Assembly: GCA_029864565.1 (NCBI GenBank) | Contig: JAOTTD010000003.1 | Coordinates: 39,593 to 103,592, forward strand | DNA length: 64,000 nucleotides | Origin: Thermoplasmata archaeon | Lineage (GTDB): Archaea; Thermoplasmatota; Thermoplasmata; UBA10834 | Direction of reading: 5' to 3' | Shown here: in pieces, positions 1-8,421 of the stretch | Layout of the letters: each line of letters opens with the position of its first letter | Numbering within the stretch: the first letter of the stretch is position 1 | Notes under the pieces: model-generated | The model's input: only the letters and a program-made list of their open reading frames with translations | Databases searched by the model: none | Told to the model about the DNA's origin: nothing | Program-made: the position numbers and the translations under genes

Positions 1-531
1 AGGCAGAAGATGAACGTCATAAGGGGTTTCGTCACGAACCCGGAGATAGTGTTCCTGGACGAGCCAACTCTCGGCCTCGATGTCAACGCAGCGAGGGCGG
101 TCAGGGACTTCATCGTCGATTGGATTCGCAGTGACCGGAGCCGAACCGTGCTGCTGACCACACACTACATGATGGAGGCTGATGAACTCTGTGACCGGAT
201 AGCCATAATCGACGACGGGAAGATCCTCGCCTGCGACACACCGAGCAACCTGAAGAGGATGGTCAAGATGAACACCACTTTGACTCTCTCTGTCGCTGGT
301 CTCAATGAGATCGCCGGTTTCGACACCATCCAAGGCCTCAACAGCTACTCGCAGACGAAGGACGTCGAGAGCAGCACAACTAAGCTAAGGTTCGTGCTTG
401 AAGACGAATCGTGCGTGTCCGACATAGTGTCCAAGGTGGTGGCGGAAGGGTCGAAGATAATGTCGCTCCAGAAGACTGAGCCGACACTTGAGGACGTCTT
501 CATCAAGCTTGTCGGGAGAGGCTTGGAATGA
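1..531 (+). CDS. ABC transporter ATP-binding protein (5' truncated by window edge)
   Basis: This is the C-terminal part of an ABC ATPase that energises the two ABC-2 permeases immediately downstream. The reading frame is open from base 1 and starts inside the end of the signature motif (RQK just before the first Met), so the true start lies outside the window. Walker B (IVFLDEP), the D-loop (LGLD) and the H-loop (LLTTHYM) follow in order, then a C-terminal region typical of drug/lipid/polysaccharide exporters. The stop overlaps the next start by 4 bases (ATGA), indicating translational coupling. The exported substrate cannot be told from sequence. Confidence 0.93.
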   Translation, partial: RQKMNVIRGFVTNPEIVFLDEPTLGLDVNAARAVRDFIVDWIRSDRSRTVLLTTHYMMEADELCDRIAIIDDGKILACDTPSNLKRMVKMNTTLTLSVAGLNEIAGFDTIQGLNSYSQTKDVESSTTKLRFVLEDESCVSDIVSKVVAEGSKIMSLQKTEPTLEDVFIKLVGRGLE

Positions 532-1352
532 CAGATAGCTATCTCATGAGGAACCTGCGGGCTGTCCGGGGCAGGGCATATCCCAGGCTAATAGGGTCGA
601 CTCGGGAGCCAAGCTGGTTCGTGTTCGACGTCATCCTCCCACTTTTCACAATAGCTGGCTACGCTTACGTATACAAGTTCCTGGACGCCAGAGCGGAGCT
701 CATCGGATACGTCGTCCTAGGCGGCGCGATGACCGCGTTCTGGTTGAACATACTGTGGTCGATGGCCTCCCAATTGTACTGGGAGAAGGAGATCGGCAAC
801 CTGCCGCTCTACCTGATGGCTCCGATATCGAGGATGTCAATCCTCGCCGGGATGGCGGTCGGGGGATTGTTCGAGACCACGATTCAGGCAGCTATGACAC
901 TGGCCATCGGCGCGATTGCGTTCAACGTCGTGTTCTCACTCGCCAGTCCAGTCATGCTGTTAGTCGTGTTCGTAGTGACGATGATTGCCCTATACGGCAT
1001 GGGAATGATGTTCGCGTCACTGTATCTACTGCTCGGGAGAGAAGCATATCACCTATCCGCACTGATGATGGAGCCCGTGTACTTCGCCTCGGGGTTCTAC
1101 TTCCCGGTGAGGCACCTCGGGTTCTGGGCGGCGGCCGGGGCGTCCGTCATACCGATAACCCTGGGCCTTGACGCGCTGAGGCAGATAATCTTCCCTGAGG
1201 GGATAGCAGAGGACGCGTTTCTGCCGTTGAACACGGAGATCGCATTGCTGTCGGGCCTGTGCGTCGTATTCATGGTGCTTTCGAGGTACGCGCTAAGGTA
1301 CATGGAATACCTGGGAAAGACGACTGGGAGGCTGACTCTTAGATGGCAGTGA
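528..1352 (+). CDS. ABC-2 type transporter permease
   Basis: A 274-residue integral membrane protein with about six hydrophobic helices and the ABC-2 family layout, beginning with a charged N-terminus. It overlaps the ATPase gene by 4 bases and the next permease by 10 bases, so the three form one operon. With the following gene it probably forms a heterodimeric exporter channel. No substrate-specific feature is recognised. Confidence 0.88.
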   Translation: MTDSYLMRNLRAVRGRAYPRLIGSTREPSWFVFDVILPLFTIAGYAYVYKFLDARAELIGYVVLGGAMTAFWLNILWSMASQLYWEKEIGNLPLYLMAPISRMSILAGMAVGGLFETTIQAAMTLAIGAIAFNVVFSLASPVMLLVVFVVTMIALYGMGMMFASLYLLLGREAYHLSALMMEPVYFASGFYFPVRHLGFWAAAGASVIPITLGLDALRQIIFPEGIAEDAFLPLNTEIALLSGLCVVFMVLSRYALRYMEYLGKTTGRLTLRWQ

Positions 1353-2221
1353 TGAACGACCTCAAGGTATTCAAGGACTCAGCGTGGCTCGGATGGCAGA
1401 TGGAGGCCAACTGGACAGACCCGTTCTTGTTCCTCACATATTCGATTGTCAAGCCGATAGCGGGCACGTTGATACTCGTGTTGATGTATATGGTGGTGAC
1501 CGGCGGCGAGACCGGCAACGCGTTCTTCTCATACATGTACGTCGGGAACGCCATGTACATGTTCGTGGCCGAAGTGCTGTTCGGGGTGACATGGGTCATC
1601 CACGACGACAGGGAGCACTACATGACCCTGAAGCAGGTGTACATCGCGCCAATGAACTTCTACATGTACATCATGGGCAGGTCCGCCATCAAGATAGCAA
1701 TCACATCCTTCGGGGTGCTGGTAACCCTCATATTCGGCGTGATGGCGCTCGGCGTCGATATCGATCTCGCCGCAGTCGATTGGCCGCTCCTCGCAGCCTC
1801 GCTCGTGTTGGGACTGGCTTGCATATGCATACTCGGGCTCGCTTTGGGGGGCGTGTCGTTCCTCACGGCCAAGCACAGCATAGGAATCAACGAGGGGTTG
1901 GCGGGGGTGTTCTATGTGTTGTCCGGCGTTGTATTCCCGATCACGATACTCCCGACGTGGGCCCAGTCGGTTTCAAGGATTCTTCCCGTGACATACTGGA
2001 TGGAGGCCATCAGACGAGCCATCGAACCTGGAGCCATGCGTGAGTTGGCTGACACTTCGGGGTTCGATGTGACCGGTATGGGCGGCATAAGCGACCTGAC
2101 GATGATGTTGTACCTGCTGGTCTCCGTCGGCGCGTTCTTCGTCATGTCGATTGGCGTGTTCAGGGTGGCGGATTACATAGCACGCAAGAAGGGCAAGGTC
2201 GATTGGACGACCGCGTACTGA
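1343..2221 (+). CDS. ABC-2 type transporter permease
   Basis: A 292-residue multi-helix membrane protein, second permease of the exporter operon. It has about six transmembrane segments, with the LPVTYWMEAIR stretch near the C-terminus that is common in ABC-2 proteins just before the last helices. The ATG at 1343 overlaps the end of the preceding permease, supporting this start. It ends about 65 bases before tRNA-Arg. Confidence 0.88.
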   Translation: MAVMNDLKVFKDSAWLGWQMEANWTDPFLFLTYSIVKPIAGTLILVLMYMVVTGGETGNAFFSYMYVGNAMYMFVAEVLFGVTWVIHDDREHYMTLKQVYIAPMNFYMYIMGRSAIKIAITSFGVLVTLIFGVMALGVDIDLAAVDWPLLAASLVLGLACICILGLALGGVSFLTAKHSIGINEGLAGVFYVLSGVVFPITILPTWAQSVSRILPVTYWMEAIRRAIEPGAMRELADTSGFDVTGMGGISDLTMMLYLLVSVGAFFVMSIGVFRVADYIARKKGKVDWTTAY

Positions 2222-2287
2222 GGCATATCCCGATGGTTAGCTATTTCTACCGCCGCCCACATGGAGGAGCCGACCCCATCGAGAAAT

Positions 2288-2361
2288 GCCCGAGTGGGGT
2301 AGCTTGGATATCCTAGGAGCCTGCGGAGCTCCGGACCTGGGTTCGAATCCCAGCTCGGGCG
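2288..2361 (+). tRNA. tRNA-Arg (anticodon GCG)
   Basis: A full cloverleaf is readable: 7-bp acceptor GCCCGAG/CTCGGGC, D-arm, anticodon stem GGAGC/GCTCC around loop CTGCGGA (anticodon GCG), and T-arm CTGGG-TTCGAAT-CCCAG. The discriminator base is G and CCA is not encoded in full. It would read CGC codons. It lies between the ABC operon and the convergent MttB-like gene. Confidence 0.93.
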
Positions 2362-2374
2362 CCTCGACCTTCTC

Positions 2375-3799
2375 TCACCATTCTTTGAGGATCTTGTCGA
2401 TAGCTGCCGCCTGATCGGCGTCGAGCTTTGGGTTCTTCGGACCATCGAGTATGCGAGATGCTTCCTCGTGCGCCTTGACGATGGCGTCGTTCCTTTCGGC
2501 CACCTTTAACCTCTCAGCGATGGTGCAGCTCGGGATGCGCGTCGCAGTCGCCTCCTTCCTGAACATCAGCGACGTGTGCCTCTTTGCAAGGAAGTTGCCG
2601 TCCAATCCCGCGGCCCTTATCGTGTCGAACGATATGGCATCCTCTCCGAAGTCGAATTCTCGCGTGAACTCGCGCGCTGCCTCCCACACCCAAGCGTCCA
2701 GTACGAGTTGTTCGTAGGATGCCCCGGCAGCTTGGTCAAGGCCACCGAAGCCAGAGGCAAGATCGGATTGAACAATGGCGTAGCTCGTCATGTAGTGAAC
2801 GCCCTCCCAGATGTTGCCCATGGTTGTCGAGAGGTTTTCCAGTCCGAGGCCAGCAACCATCTTCGGCAGGCCGTAGTGTTCGGCCATCTGTCCGGCCGCA
2901 GCTCTGAAAAGGGGCGTCTCCAAGGCGCCGTAGTCGATTGACCCGGTTTTCAGATCGCCCGGGCTCGAATCGGAGCTGAACACAAAGGGCGAACCCTTGC
3001 TGGCTGCCTGAGATATCACGAGGCTGGCGAGGTTCTCCGCCGTTGTCTGGGCGACCGTCCCAGAGATGGTCACGGGGGAGGTCAGGCCAGCAACGGACGC
3101 GGCCATCGCGACGACTGGAATGCCAGCTCGGGCGAACTCGACCTGGGCCTCTACGAGGCCCTTCTCGAAGGCCAGTGGTGATATTGGACACTGGACAGAG
3201 GATATTATGGGCCTCTTGGCCAAGTTGTCCTCCCCGTCCGTCAATATTGAGGCCATGCGCACCATCATCTTTGCTTGCTCTGCGGTTATCGCTCCAAGCT
3301 GGACGTGCTTGGTGGTCCACTCGAGCGTCGTCTTCAGCTCGTACACTTCCTTAATACGCGCTGGCTGCTCGAGTGCGCCTACCATCGGCCAGAAGAAGTC
3401 TATCTGCGGCATGGCTTCTACGAGGATTGCGAAATTGCGCAGGTCAGCCGAGGTCGTAGCCCTACTCTCGCCGGTCAAGAGGTTTACCATGTAAACGCCT
3501 TCGCCGCCGTTCGCCACGTACATCCTGCCGTCGACAGCCGGTATCCTCATGTCCTTGGATTCGTCCCTGGCTGCCAGAAGAATCGATTTCGGAGCGGTGG
3601 AAAGAGCCTCCTTCACGACGTTCTCCGGGATGAGCATGCGCTCGCCGTTCTTAGATCTCATTGCCCCGTACTCCTCGAGCATCTCGCCAACTGTTACGCT
3701 GTGCACACGGACGCCCACTTCATCCAGGAGCCTTAGCGCTATCGCATGTATCCTACTGGTCTCAGTTCCATCTAGAAAATGCATCCTCGCTCTCGCCAT
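2375..3799 (-). CDS. MttB superfamily corrinoid methyltransferase, non-pyrrolysine type
   Basis: A 474-residue member of the trimethylamine:corrinoid methyltransferase (MttB/MtgB) superfamily, cytosolic, expected to move a methyl group from a quaternary or methylated amine to a corrinoid protein. Family features include the N-terminal HAIALRLLDEVGVRV stretch, the central GTVAQTTAENLA and SSDSSPGDLKTG segments, and the C-terminal GLDGNFLAKRHT motif. The frame contains no internal TAG, so there is no pyrrolysine, as in glycine-betaine-type MtgB proteins; the substrate is therefore unknown. No corrinoid protein gene is adjacent. I preferred the ATG at 3799 over an upstream GTG at 3808. A remnant of a relative lies at 37.7-38.2 kb. 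Confidence 0.88.
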   Translation of the reverse strand: MARARMHFLDGTETSRIHAIALRLLDEVGVRVHSVTVGEMLEEYGAMRSKNGERMLIPENVVKEALSTAPKSILLAARDESKDMRIPAVDGRMYVANGGEGVYMVNLLTGESRATTSADLRNFAILVEAMPQIDFFWPMVGALEQPARIKEVYELKTTLEWTTKHVQLGAITAEQAKMMVRMASILTDGEDNLAKRPIISSVQCPISPLAFEKGLVEAQVEFARAGIPVVAMAASVAGLTSPVTISGTVAQTTAENLASLVISQAASKGSPFVFSSDSSPGDLKTGSIDYGALETPLFRAAAGQMAEHYGLPKMVAGLGLENLSTTMGNIWEGVHYMTSYAIVQSDLASGFGGLDQAAGASYEQLVLDAWVWEAAREFTREFDFGEDAISFDTIRAAGLDGNFLAKRHTSLMFRKEATATRIPSCTIAERLKVAERNDAIVKAHEEASRILDGPKNPKLDADQAAAIDKILKEW

Positions 3800-3880
3800 G
3801 TTGTGCACCGTCCCAAAGCGGACCTGGTGAGGCAGTCAAGTTTACAAGAACCTTTTGGCTGAGAGAGGCGAAGGTTTTAG

Positions 3881-4228
3881 ATGGTTAACGCATTCAGCTT
3901 CACAAATGGTTTTGGCACCATGGAGGCGGAGTGGAAGAAGGCAATACGGCGTTTTCTGTTGAACAACCTCGGCCAGATGGAACAAGATGAGGTTGATGCG
4001 TGGCTCGCAGGCGATTTTGAGCTGGCCCCGTTGTTGGAGCCACCGTTAAGAGCACTCTACGAGCACAAAGGAATAATCCTGGCCGAGATGCACCAGATAT
4101 CTCCCGCGGAGATATTTGACAGGTTCACGATGGAGCATCCCGAACTCTCGTTCCCCGACCGGAACAAGGCTATTCTGCGCATAGGTCACGAGCTGGAAAC
4201 TCTCAAGTCATTCATAAGCGCCCTGTAG
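3881..4228 (+). CDS. conserved-looking hypothetical protein
   Basis: A 115-residue soluble, mostly helical, acidic protein with no motif I recognise. A Trp-Leu-containing helix around residues 24-50 and a C-terminal GHELETLKSFISAL helix suggest a small all-alpha fold. It is divergent from the MttB-like gene, with a GA-rich stretch (GAGAGGCGAAGG) ahead of the ATG at 3881. An alternative start is the ATG at 3920. No function can be assigned. Confidence 0.6.
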   Translation: MVNAFSFTNGFGTMEAEWKKAIRRFLLNNLGQMEQDEVDAWLAGDFELAPLLEPPLRALYEHKGIILAEMHQISPAEIFDRFTMEHPELSFPDRNKAILRIGHELETLKSFISAL

Positions 4229-4234
4229 ATCATG

Positions 4235-4723
4235 TCCAAATCAGTTACCAGAATGATGATGAATAAGCTGTGCTGCGCAGGGCACAGAAACCCATTGTCA
4301 AGCCGCTCATCGAGCCGGCCGAAAAACCCGCCGGCACGCGCATAATGACCCTCGGCGCGGCGCCGTATGCCGAGGAAAGCTAACCGACCAGTTCTGACAT
4401 AACGCCGTCTTCGTAGGCGCGAACACGTGCCAGGCGATCACCGAGGGCAGTGCCGACTACGCGCCGGCGGACCTTTTAGAGACACCTGCTTAAGTCGGGG
4501 CAGACCACGATCGACCTGTCGCTCGTGATAATTGCGAAGCCCGAGAAGATATGGGGGTTCACCGCGCGGGCCATGAGGGGCAAAGTCGACGTGATTGCCC
4601 TCATGCGCAAGGCAGGCGTTCCACCGAAGCCTACACAGATCGACGGCGGTTACCTCGTCACGATGGACTATGAGCCAGAGACTTATCTATACAGTTGCGG
4701 ATATGGTCGCCGAGGTCGTGGCG
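4235..4723 (+). pseudogene. decayed coding region, possible CoA-transferase/hydrolase remnant
   Basis: This 490-base gap holds protein-like fragments in different frames broken by stops. One piece (4398-4493) reads HNAVFVGANTCQAITEG followed by SADY, resembling the conserved FVG-N---A-NEGRADY region of acetyl-CoA hydrolase/4-hydroxybutyrate CoA-transferase proteins. A second open piece (4525-4776, other frame) has a plausible protein composition but no family I recognise, and it runs into the endonuclease IV start. The family call rests on one short motif and is tentative; that the region is degraded coding DNA is more secure. Confidence 0.4.
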
Positions 4724-5569
4724 ATGCTTCTGGGAGCACACATACCTGTCTCCGGAGGGGTCTACAAGGCTCCTGAGCGAGGCCGGGCTCTCACATGCGA
4801 CTGCATGCAGATATTCTCCAAGAACCAGATGCAGTGGAATGCGAAGCCATTGTCAGATGAAGACTCTCAGAAGTTCAGATCCGGCATCGAGGCGAACGGC
4901 ATCGTCGAGACCGTCATCCACGACTCTTACCTGATCAATCTAGCCAGCCCAGACGAAGCGCTGCTCAGGAAGTCGCGCGAGGCGTTCCTCGACGAAATGT
5001 CGAGAGCGAAGAAGCTCGGCGTCCGGTACCTTATCTTCCACCCTGGAGCGCATGTCGGCTCGGGCGAGCAAATTGGCATAAAAAAGATCGCCGAGTCGCT
5101 CAATTGGGCGCGAGCGGAGTTCGACTCGTCAGAGGTGAACCTGCTGCTTGAGACAACTGCGGGTCAGGGAAGTGTGCTTGGACATTCGTTCGAGCAGCTC
5201 GCAAGGATAATCGATCTGCTCGATGAGCCTAAGAGCGCTGGCGTCTGCTTCGACACGTGCCACGCTTACGCGGCCGGTTATGATGTCAGGACTCCAAAAG
5301 GATACGAGAAGACGATGAGTCAGTTAGATGACGTCCTTGGTGTTGCCAAGCTGAAGGCCATGCATCTTAACGATTCCAAGGGCAAGCTCGGCTCTAGGGT
5401 AGATAGGCATGAGGAGATAGGGAAAGGGCACATCGGACTCGATGGATTCAGGAACCTTATGAACGACCAGCGTTTTGAGAATGTGCCGATGGTGCTGGAG
5501 ACGCCCGGGGGCGAGAAACGTTACGCTCAAGAGCTCAAGACCCTGAGGGCACTTGTCATGAAGGGCTAG
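4724..5569 (+). CDS. nfo: endonuclease IV (AP endonuclease)
   Basis: A 281-residue member of the EndoIV family of TIM-barrel, tri-zinc AP endonucleases, acting in base-excision repair by cutting 5' of abasic sites. Metal-ligand segments appear in order: FHPGAH, LETTAGQG, CFDTCHAYAAGYD, HLNDSKG, RVDRHEEIGKGHIG and the final MVLETPGG. Length matches the family when starting at ATG 4724 (MLLGAHIPVSGG); the frame is open further upstream, but that part belongs to decayed sequence. The stop overlaps the convergent rqcH stop by 4 bases. Confidence 0.95.
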   Translation: MLLGAHIPVSGGVYKAPERGRALTCDCMQIFSKNQMQWNAKPLSDEDSQKFRSGIEANGIVETVIHDSYLINLASPDEALLRKSREAFLDEMSRAKKLGVRYLIFHPGAHVGSGEQIGIKKIAESLNWARAEFDSSEVNLLLETTAGQGSVLGHSFEQLARIIDLLDEPKSAGVCFDTCHAYAAGYDVRTPKGYEKTMSQLDDVLGVAKLKAMHLNDSKGKLGSRVDRHEEIGKGHIGLDGFRNLMNDQRFENVPMVLETPGGEKRYAQELKTLRALVMKG

Positions 5570-7488
5570 AGTCGCAGTTCGACGCCGAAGGATTCGACAA
5601 TGTCGATGTTACCCGGTGGGAGTACGCGTTGCACCTCCTCGATGGGAACATGGAAGGCTCTCGCCGCGGCCTTCGCGAAGGCGTTCTTGTCTATGGCACC
5701 TGGCCTGATCAACGCGTAGCGTTTGCCGCGCGCCTTAACGGCCTCGACGGGTCCACACATTATCTTCCTCTCGCCCTCGAATTCCACCTCACCGAGCCCG
5801 AGCATTATCTCAGCCTTGTCGGAGTAGTTGCGTTTCCCGCGGATGACGAACGCTCCCCGCGCGAGAAACTCTCCGCTCTGAGGGCTCTTGCTAACCTGCT
5901 CTGGCAGAACCCAGTAGCCGACGCCAGTGCCCAATTTCGCGTTCCATGCCTTCGATGTTGCGACAGCGAACTTGCAGGCTTCAGCCAGGGTCTGTTCGCC
6001 AACGCCTTCCGCCATCTTCACAACGACGCTCGGAGCTCCATGTATGTCCGCGTGGGCGTACCTGTCTCCCGTCTTAAGGTGTTTCTTGACCAGCATGTCG
6101 TTCGTCCTCGCGTCTTTGCCGCCGAGTACGATGGCCCCCTCGCTGGAAACGAACCATCTGTACCTCTCGAACCAGAAACGCTTGGTCGGTTTGACGTCTG
6201 AGGCAGTCGACTGTTCGATTGCGGCCTTTCGCTCGCGGTCCCATTCGGCTATGGCAGCCCTCGTATCTTCGAGCGCTGGGAGGACTCCTTCGAGCTTCGC
6301 CTTCAGCTTCTTGCTCTTCTCGTAATATCTCTGGGCGTTGGACTCAACGGTGCCGTTCACGTCGAGGTCGTAAGTCGCTTCGCCAACGTCTATCCTCAGC
6401 TTTGCGGATTTCCTGTCGAACGAAACGAAGCCAGGCAGGTCTGTGAGGCCCTTCGATTGTGACAGATGGTCTTTCGCGGTCAGGAGTATGTGCGCTATGT
6501 CACCGTATGATACGAATACCGCGTCTCCTTCCGCCTGCGCCTTCTTCCATTCTCGCTGTAAGTCAAGCGCAGCCTCCTCCTGCTGTGCCAACTTGCGCTT
6601 GAGTCGATCGAGCTCTCCTTGGTTCGCCTTCTTATCCACCGTCTTCACCGACTCTGGAATCGACTCGACATAATTCCTGACGCACTCCGAGAAGGCCTCG
6701 AACTCCCTGTGTTCGTAGCCATCGTATATGGCCATTCTGAGGGGTACGGCATCGACGAGCTCACCTTCTTTCGTGACGACATATCCCCTGTTTTCGCTCC
6801 TGATGTCCTCGATTATCTCGTTCACAGCAGCCATGAGCTCCATCGCTTCCTCTTTGGAGATATCCTGTGCGGGGCGTTCACGGTCCACGTGCGCCCTTTC
6901 ACAGATCTCCTCGCTGTAGGTTCCGCCGAGGTTCAGTTTCGTGGCGAGGGTTCTCAACACGTCGGATTCCGAACCTTTGAGGATATCCAGCAAGTCTTCC
7001 AAGGGCATGGAGGACGGATCCGGCACCGGCGGAGGGAACTCGAACTCTCGCTTGGCCTTGACATCGCGGTGTCTCCATGTCCGGCTCGTTAGCGGCTGGA
7101 CTATCATACCATCCTTGACAAGTATCGCATTCCCCTTGCCGAAGAGTTCGAGCACAAGCTGGTGGACATCGTCTTTCTCAAGCCTCACGACCACTATCCT
7201 GTCAAAGCCCTGCTGCTCTATCCCGGCCACCCTGCAGTTTGTCACTCTCTTCCTCAGCATCATCGCGAAATCCGACGGATGCTGGGGCATGTCCTGTCCC
7301 TCCTTGGAGACGTAGAGCCATTCTCCCACACGGAAATGCAGGAACGCCTTCCCCTCTCCTGGACTCTTGATGGAGATGACAATATGTCGGTTGTTAGGCT
7401 GGTATATCTTGTCGACCCGCCAGTCTATGTATGTCTGCAGCTCCCTGACGATGGCACCCACGTCGAAGCTGCTGAGGGCCTTTTTCAT
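5566..7488 (-). CDS. rqcH: NFACT/NEMF family ribosome rescue factor (RqcH/Rqc2-like)
   Basis: A 640-residue homologue of RqcH/NEMF, which binds obstructed large ribosomal subunits carrying peptidyl-tRNA and recruits tRNA for C-terminal tailing. The layout is canonical: NFACT-N domain (about 1-180), helix-hairpin-helix region (about 190-250), long coiled coil (about 280-420) and C-terminal NFACT-R/DUF814 domain (HLKTGDRYAHADIHGAPSVVV and following). The ATG at 7488 gives the conserved N-terminus with SSFDVGAIVRELQ. It stands alone, convergent with nfo. Confidence 0.93.
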   Translation of the reverse strand: MKKALSSFDVGAIVRELQTYIDWRVDKIYQPNNRHIVISIKSPGEGKAFLHFRVGEWLYVSKEGQDMPQHPSDFAMMLRKRVTNCRVAGIEQQGFDRIVVVRLEKDDVHQLVLELFGKGNAILVKDGMIVQPLTSRTWRHRDVKAKREFEFPPPVPDPSSMPLEDLLDILKGSESDVLRTLATKLNLGGTYSEEICERAHVDRERPAQDISKEEAMELMAAVNEIIEDIRSENRGYVVTKEGELVDAVPLRMAIYDGYEHREFEAFSECVRNYVESIPESVKTVDKKANQGELDRLKRKLAQQEEAALDLQREWKKAQAEGDAVFVSYGDIAHILLTAKDHLSQSKGLTDLPGFVSFDRKSAKLRIDVGEATYDLDVNGTVESNAQRYYEKSKKLKAKLEGVLPALEDTRAAIAEWDRERKAAIEQSTASDVKPTKRFWFERYRWFVSSEGAIVLGGKDARTNDMLVKKHLKTGDRYAHADIHGAPSVVVKMAEGVGEQTLAEACKFAVATSKAWNAKLGTGVGYWVLPEQVSKSPQSGEFLARGAFVIRGKRNYSDKAEIMLGLGEVEFEGERKIMCGPVEAVKARGKRYALIRPGAIDKNAFAKAAARAFHVPIEEVQRVLPPGNIDIVESFGVELRL

Positions 7489-7562
7489 CGTTCGAGAAAT
7501 CCACTGGTCGCATAATAAATGATGGGTGCCTTCGACCGGGGTGACCCCCAGGGTCCGGCGGG

Positions 7563-7578
7563 GAACTTTTTAATATGA
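7563..7578 (+). promoter_or_regulatory. TATA-type promoter of tRNA-Thr
   Basis: The AT-rich stretch AACTTTTTAATATGA sits about 35 bases before the tRNA-Thr 5' end, in an otherwise GC-rich gap, which fits an archaeal TATA box. Confidence 0.6.
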
Positions 7579-7609
7579 CTGCCAAGATGCCTTGCACAAC
7601 CCCTTCGAT

Positions 7610-7681
7610 GCCACTGTGGCTTAGAGGTATAGCGACGCCTTGGTAAGGCGTAGGTCGAGGGTCCGAATCCCTCCAGTGGCT
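7610..7681 (+). tRNA. tRNA-Thr (anticodon GGT)
   Basis: Acceptor GCCACTG/CAGTGGC, D-arm, anticodon stem ACGCC/GGCGT around TTGGTAA (anticodon GGT, reads ACC/ACT), and T-arm GAGGG-TCCGAAT-CCCTC. Discriminator is T; CCA is not encoded. Confidence 0.93.
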
Positions 7682-7766
7682 CTTCTCATTTTTCCAAAGC
7701 GGTCGCCAAATTGAGACTGTCGACCTACGGAATCCGTACAGGCGGGGAAGACGAAGACGCGTGTTC

Positions 7767-8090
7767 CTAGCTCTTCTCTTCGCTATCGATTTCCCTCTCG
7801 AGTGCTCGGAATTCGAGCTCTATGTCGGAGGCCCCGTCATCGAAATCTTCATCTGCCTTGTCTGACGCGTTCTTTGCCTTAGTGGCGGCGTTTCCTTTTC
7901 GAGGTATCACAAGGGCCAACGCGCCAACGAGTGCCAATGCCATCATGAAAAGGACCAAGGAAACATAGCTCATCATCTGCTCTGTCGAGTCTTCAGAATC
8001 AAAGGGAACTTCGGACAACACGAACAACGAAATGGCCATGAGCGCGGCAATCGCTCCAACCATCATCCCTATGGCATTTCCACGTCTCAT
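7767..8090 (-). CDS. small membrane protein with acidic cytosolic tail
   Basis: About 107 residues with two predicted transmembrane helices (GMMVGAIAALMAISLFVL and a second LVLFMMALALVGALALVI), followed by a highly charged tail rich in Asp/Glu/Lys. No family recognised. The start is uncertain: ATG at 8090 (MRRGNAIG) is preferred, with another Met at 8102. A TATA-like GATAAATAC lies upstream near 8157-8166 on this strand. It is divergent from ftsZ. Confidence 0.55.
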   Translation of the reverse strand: MRRGNAIGMMVGAIAALMAISLFVLSEVPFDSEDSTEQMMSYVSLVLFMMALALVGALALVIPRKGNAATKAKNASDKADEDFDDGASDIELEFRALEREIDSEEKS

Positions 8091-8421
8091 AGTTCTGCAC
8101 ACTCTACTCGAGGCATCCCCTGCAACTCTCTTCGCCCTCCGTTGTAGCGGGATTAAGCGTATTTATCGTTTTCGAGAATGAACCTTCTGGGGTGCTAATG
8201 CCTCGCACGGTCGAGGACAGGGGCCACCTAGCTGAAGCCAACACTCTCACAGTCCATCGATTGTATCATGTGTGTTTCTGAGGCGGACTGCGCCTGGCGC
8301 CTGCCCGCCCGCGCCATGCAGCCAAGCGTACGCGCTCGTGGCTGCTCGGGAGCATCGCTACATCTTAATACGTGCGACACACACTTTGATTGGGACATCG
8401 AAGAACAGGATGGGGTGAATC

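Noticed and set aside
1384..2043. 219-codon alternative frame inside the second ABC permease
   Set aside because: Composition is Arg/His-rich without motifs, while the overlapping frame encodes a clear membrane protein.
2375..3799. Pyrrolysine-containing trimethylamine methyltransferase
   Set aside because: The frame runs through without an in-frame TAG, so pyrrolysine is not used here.
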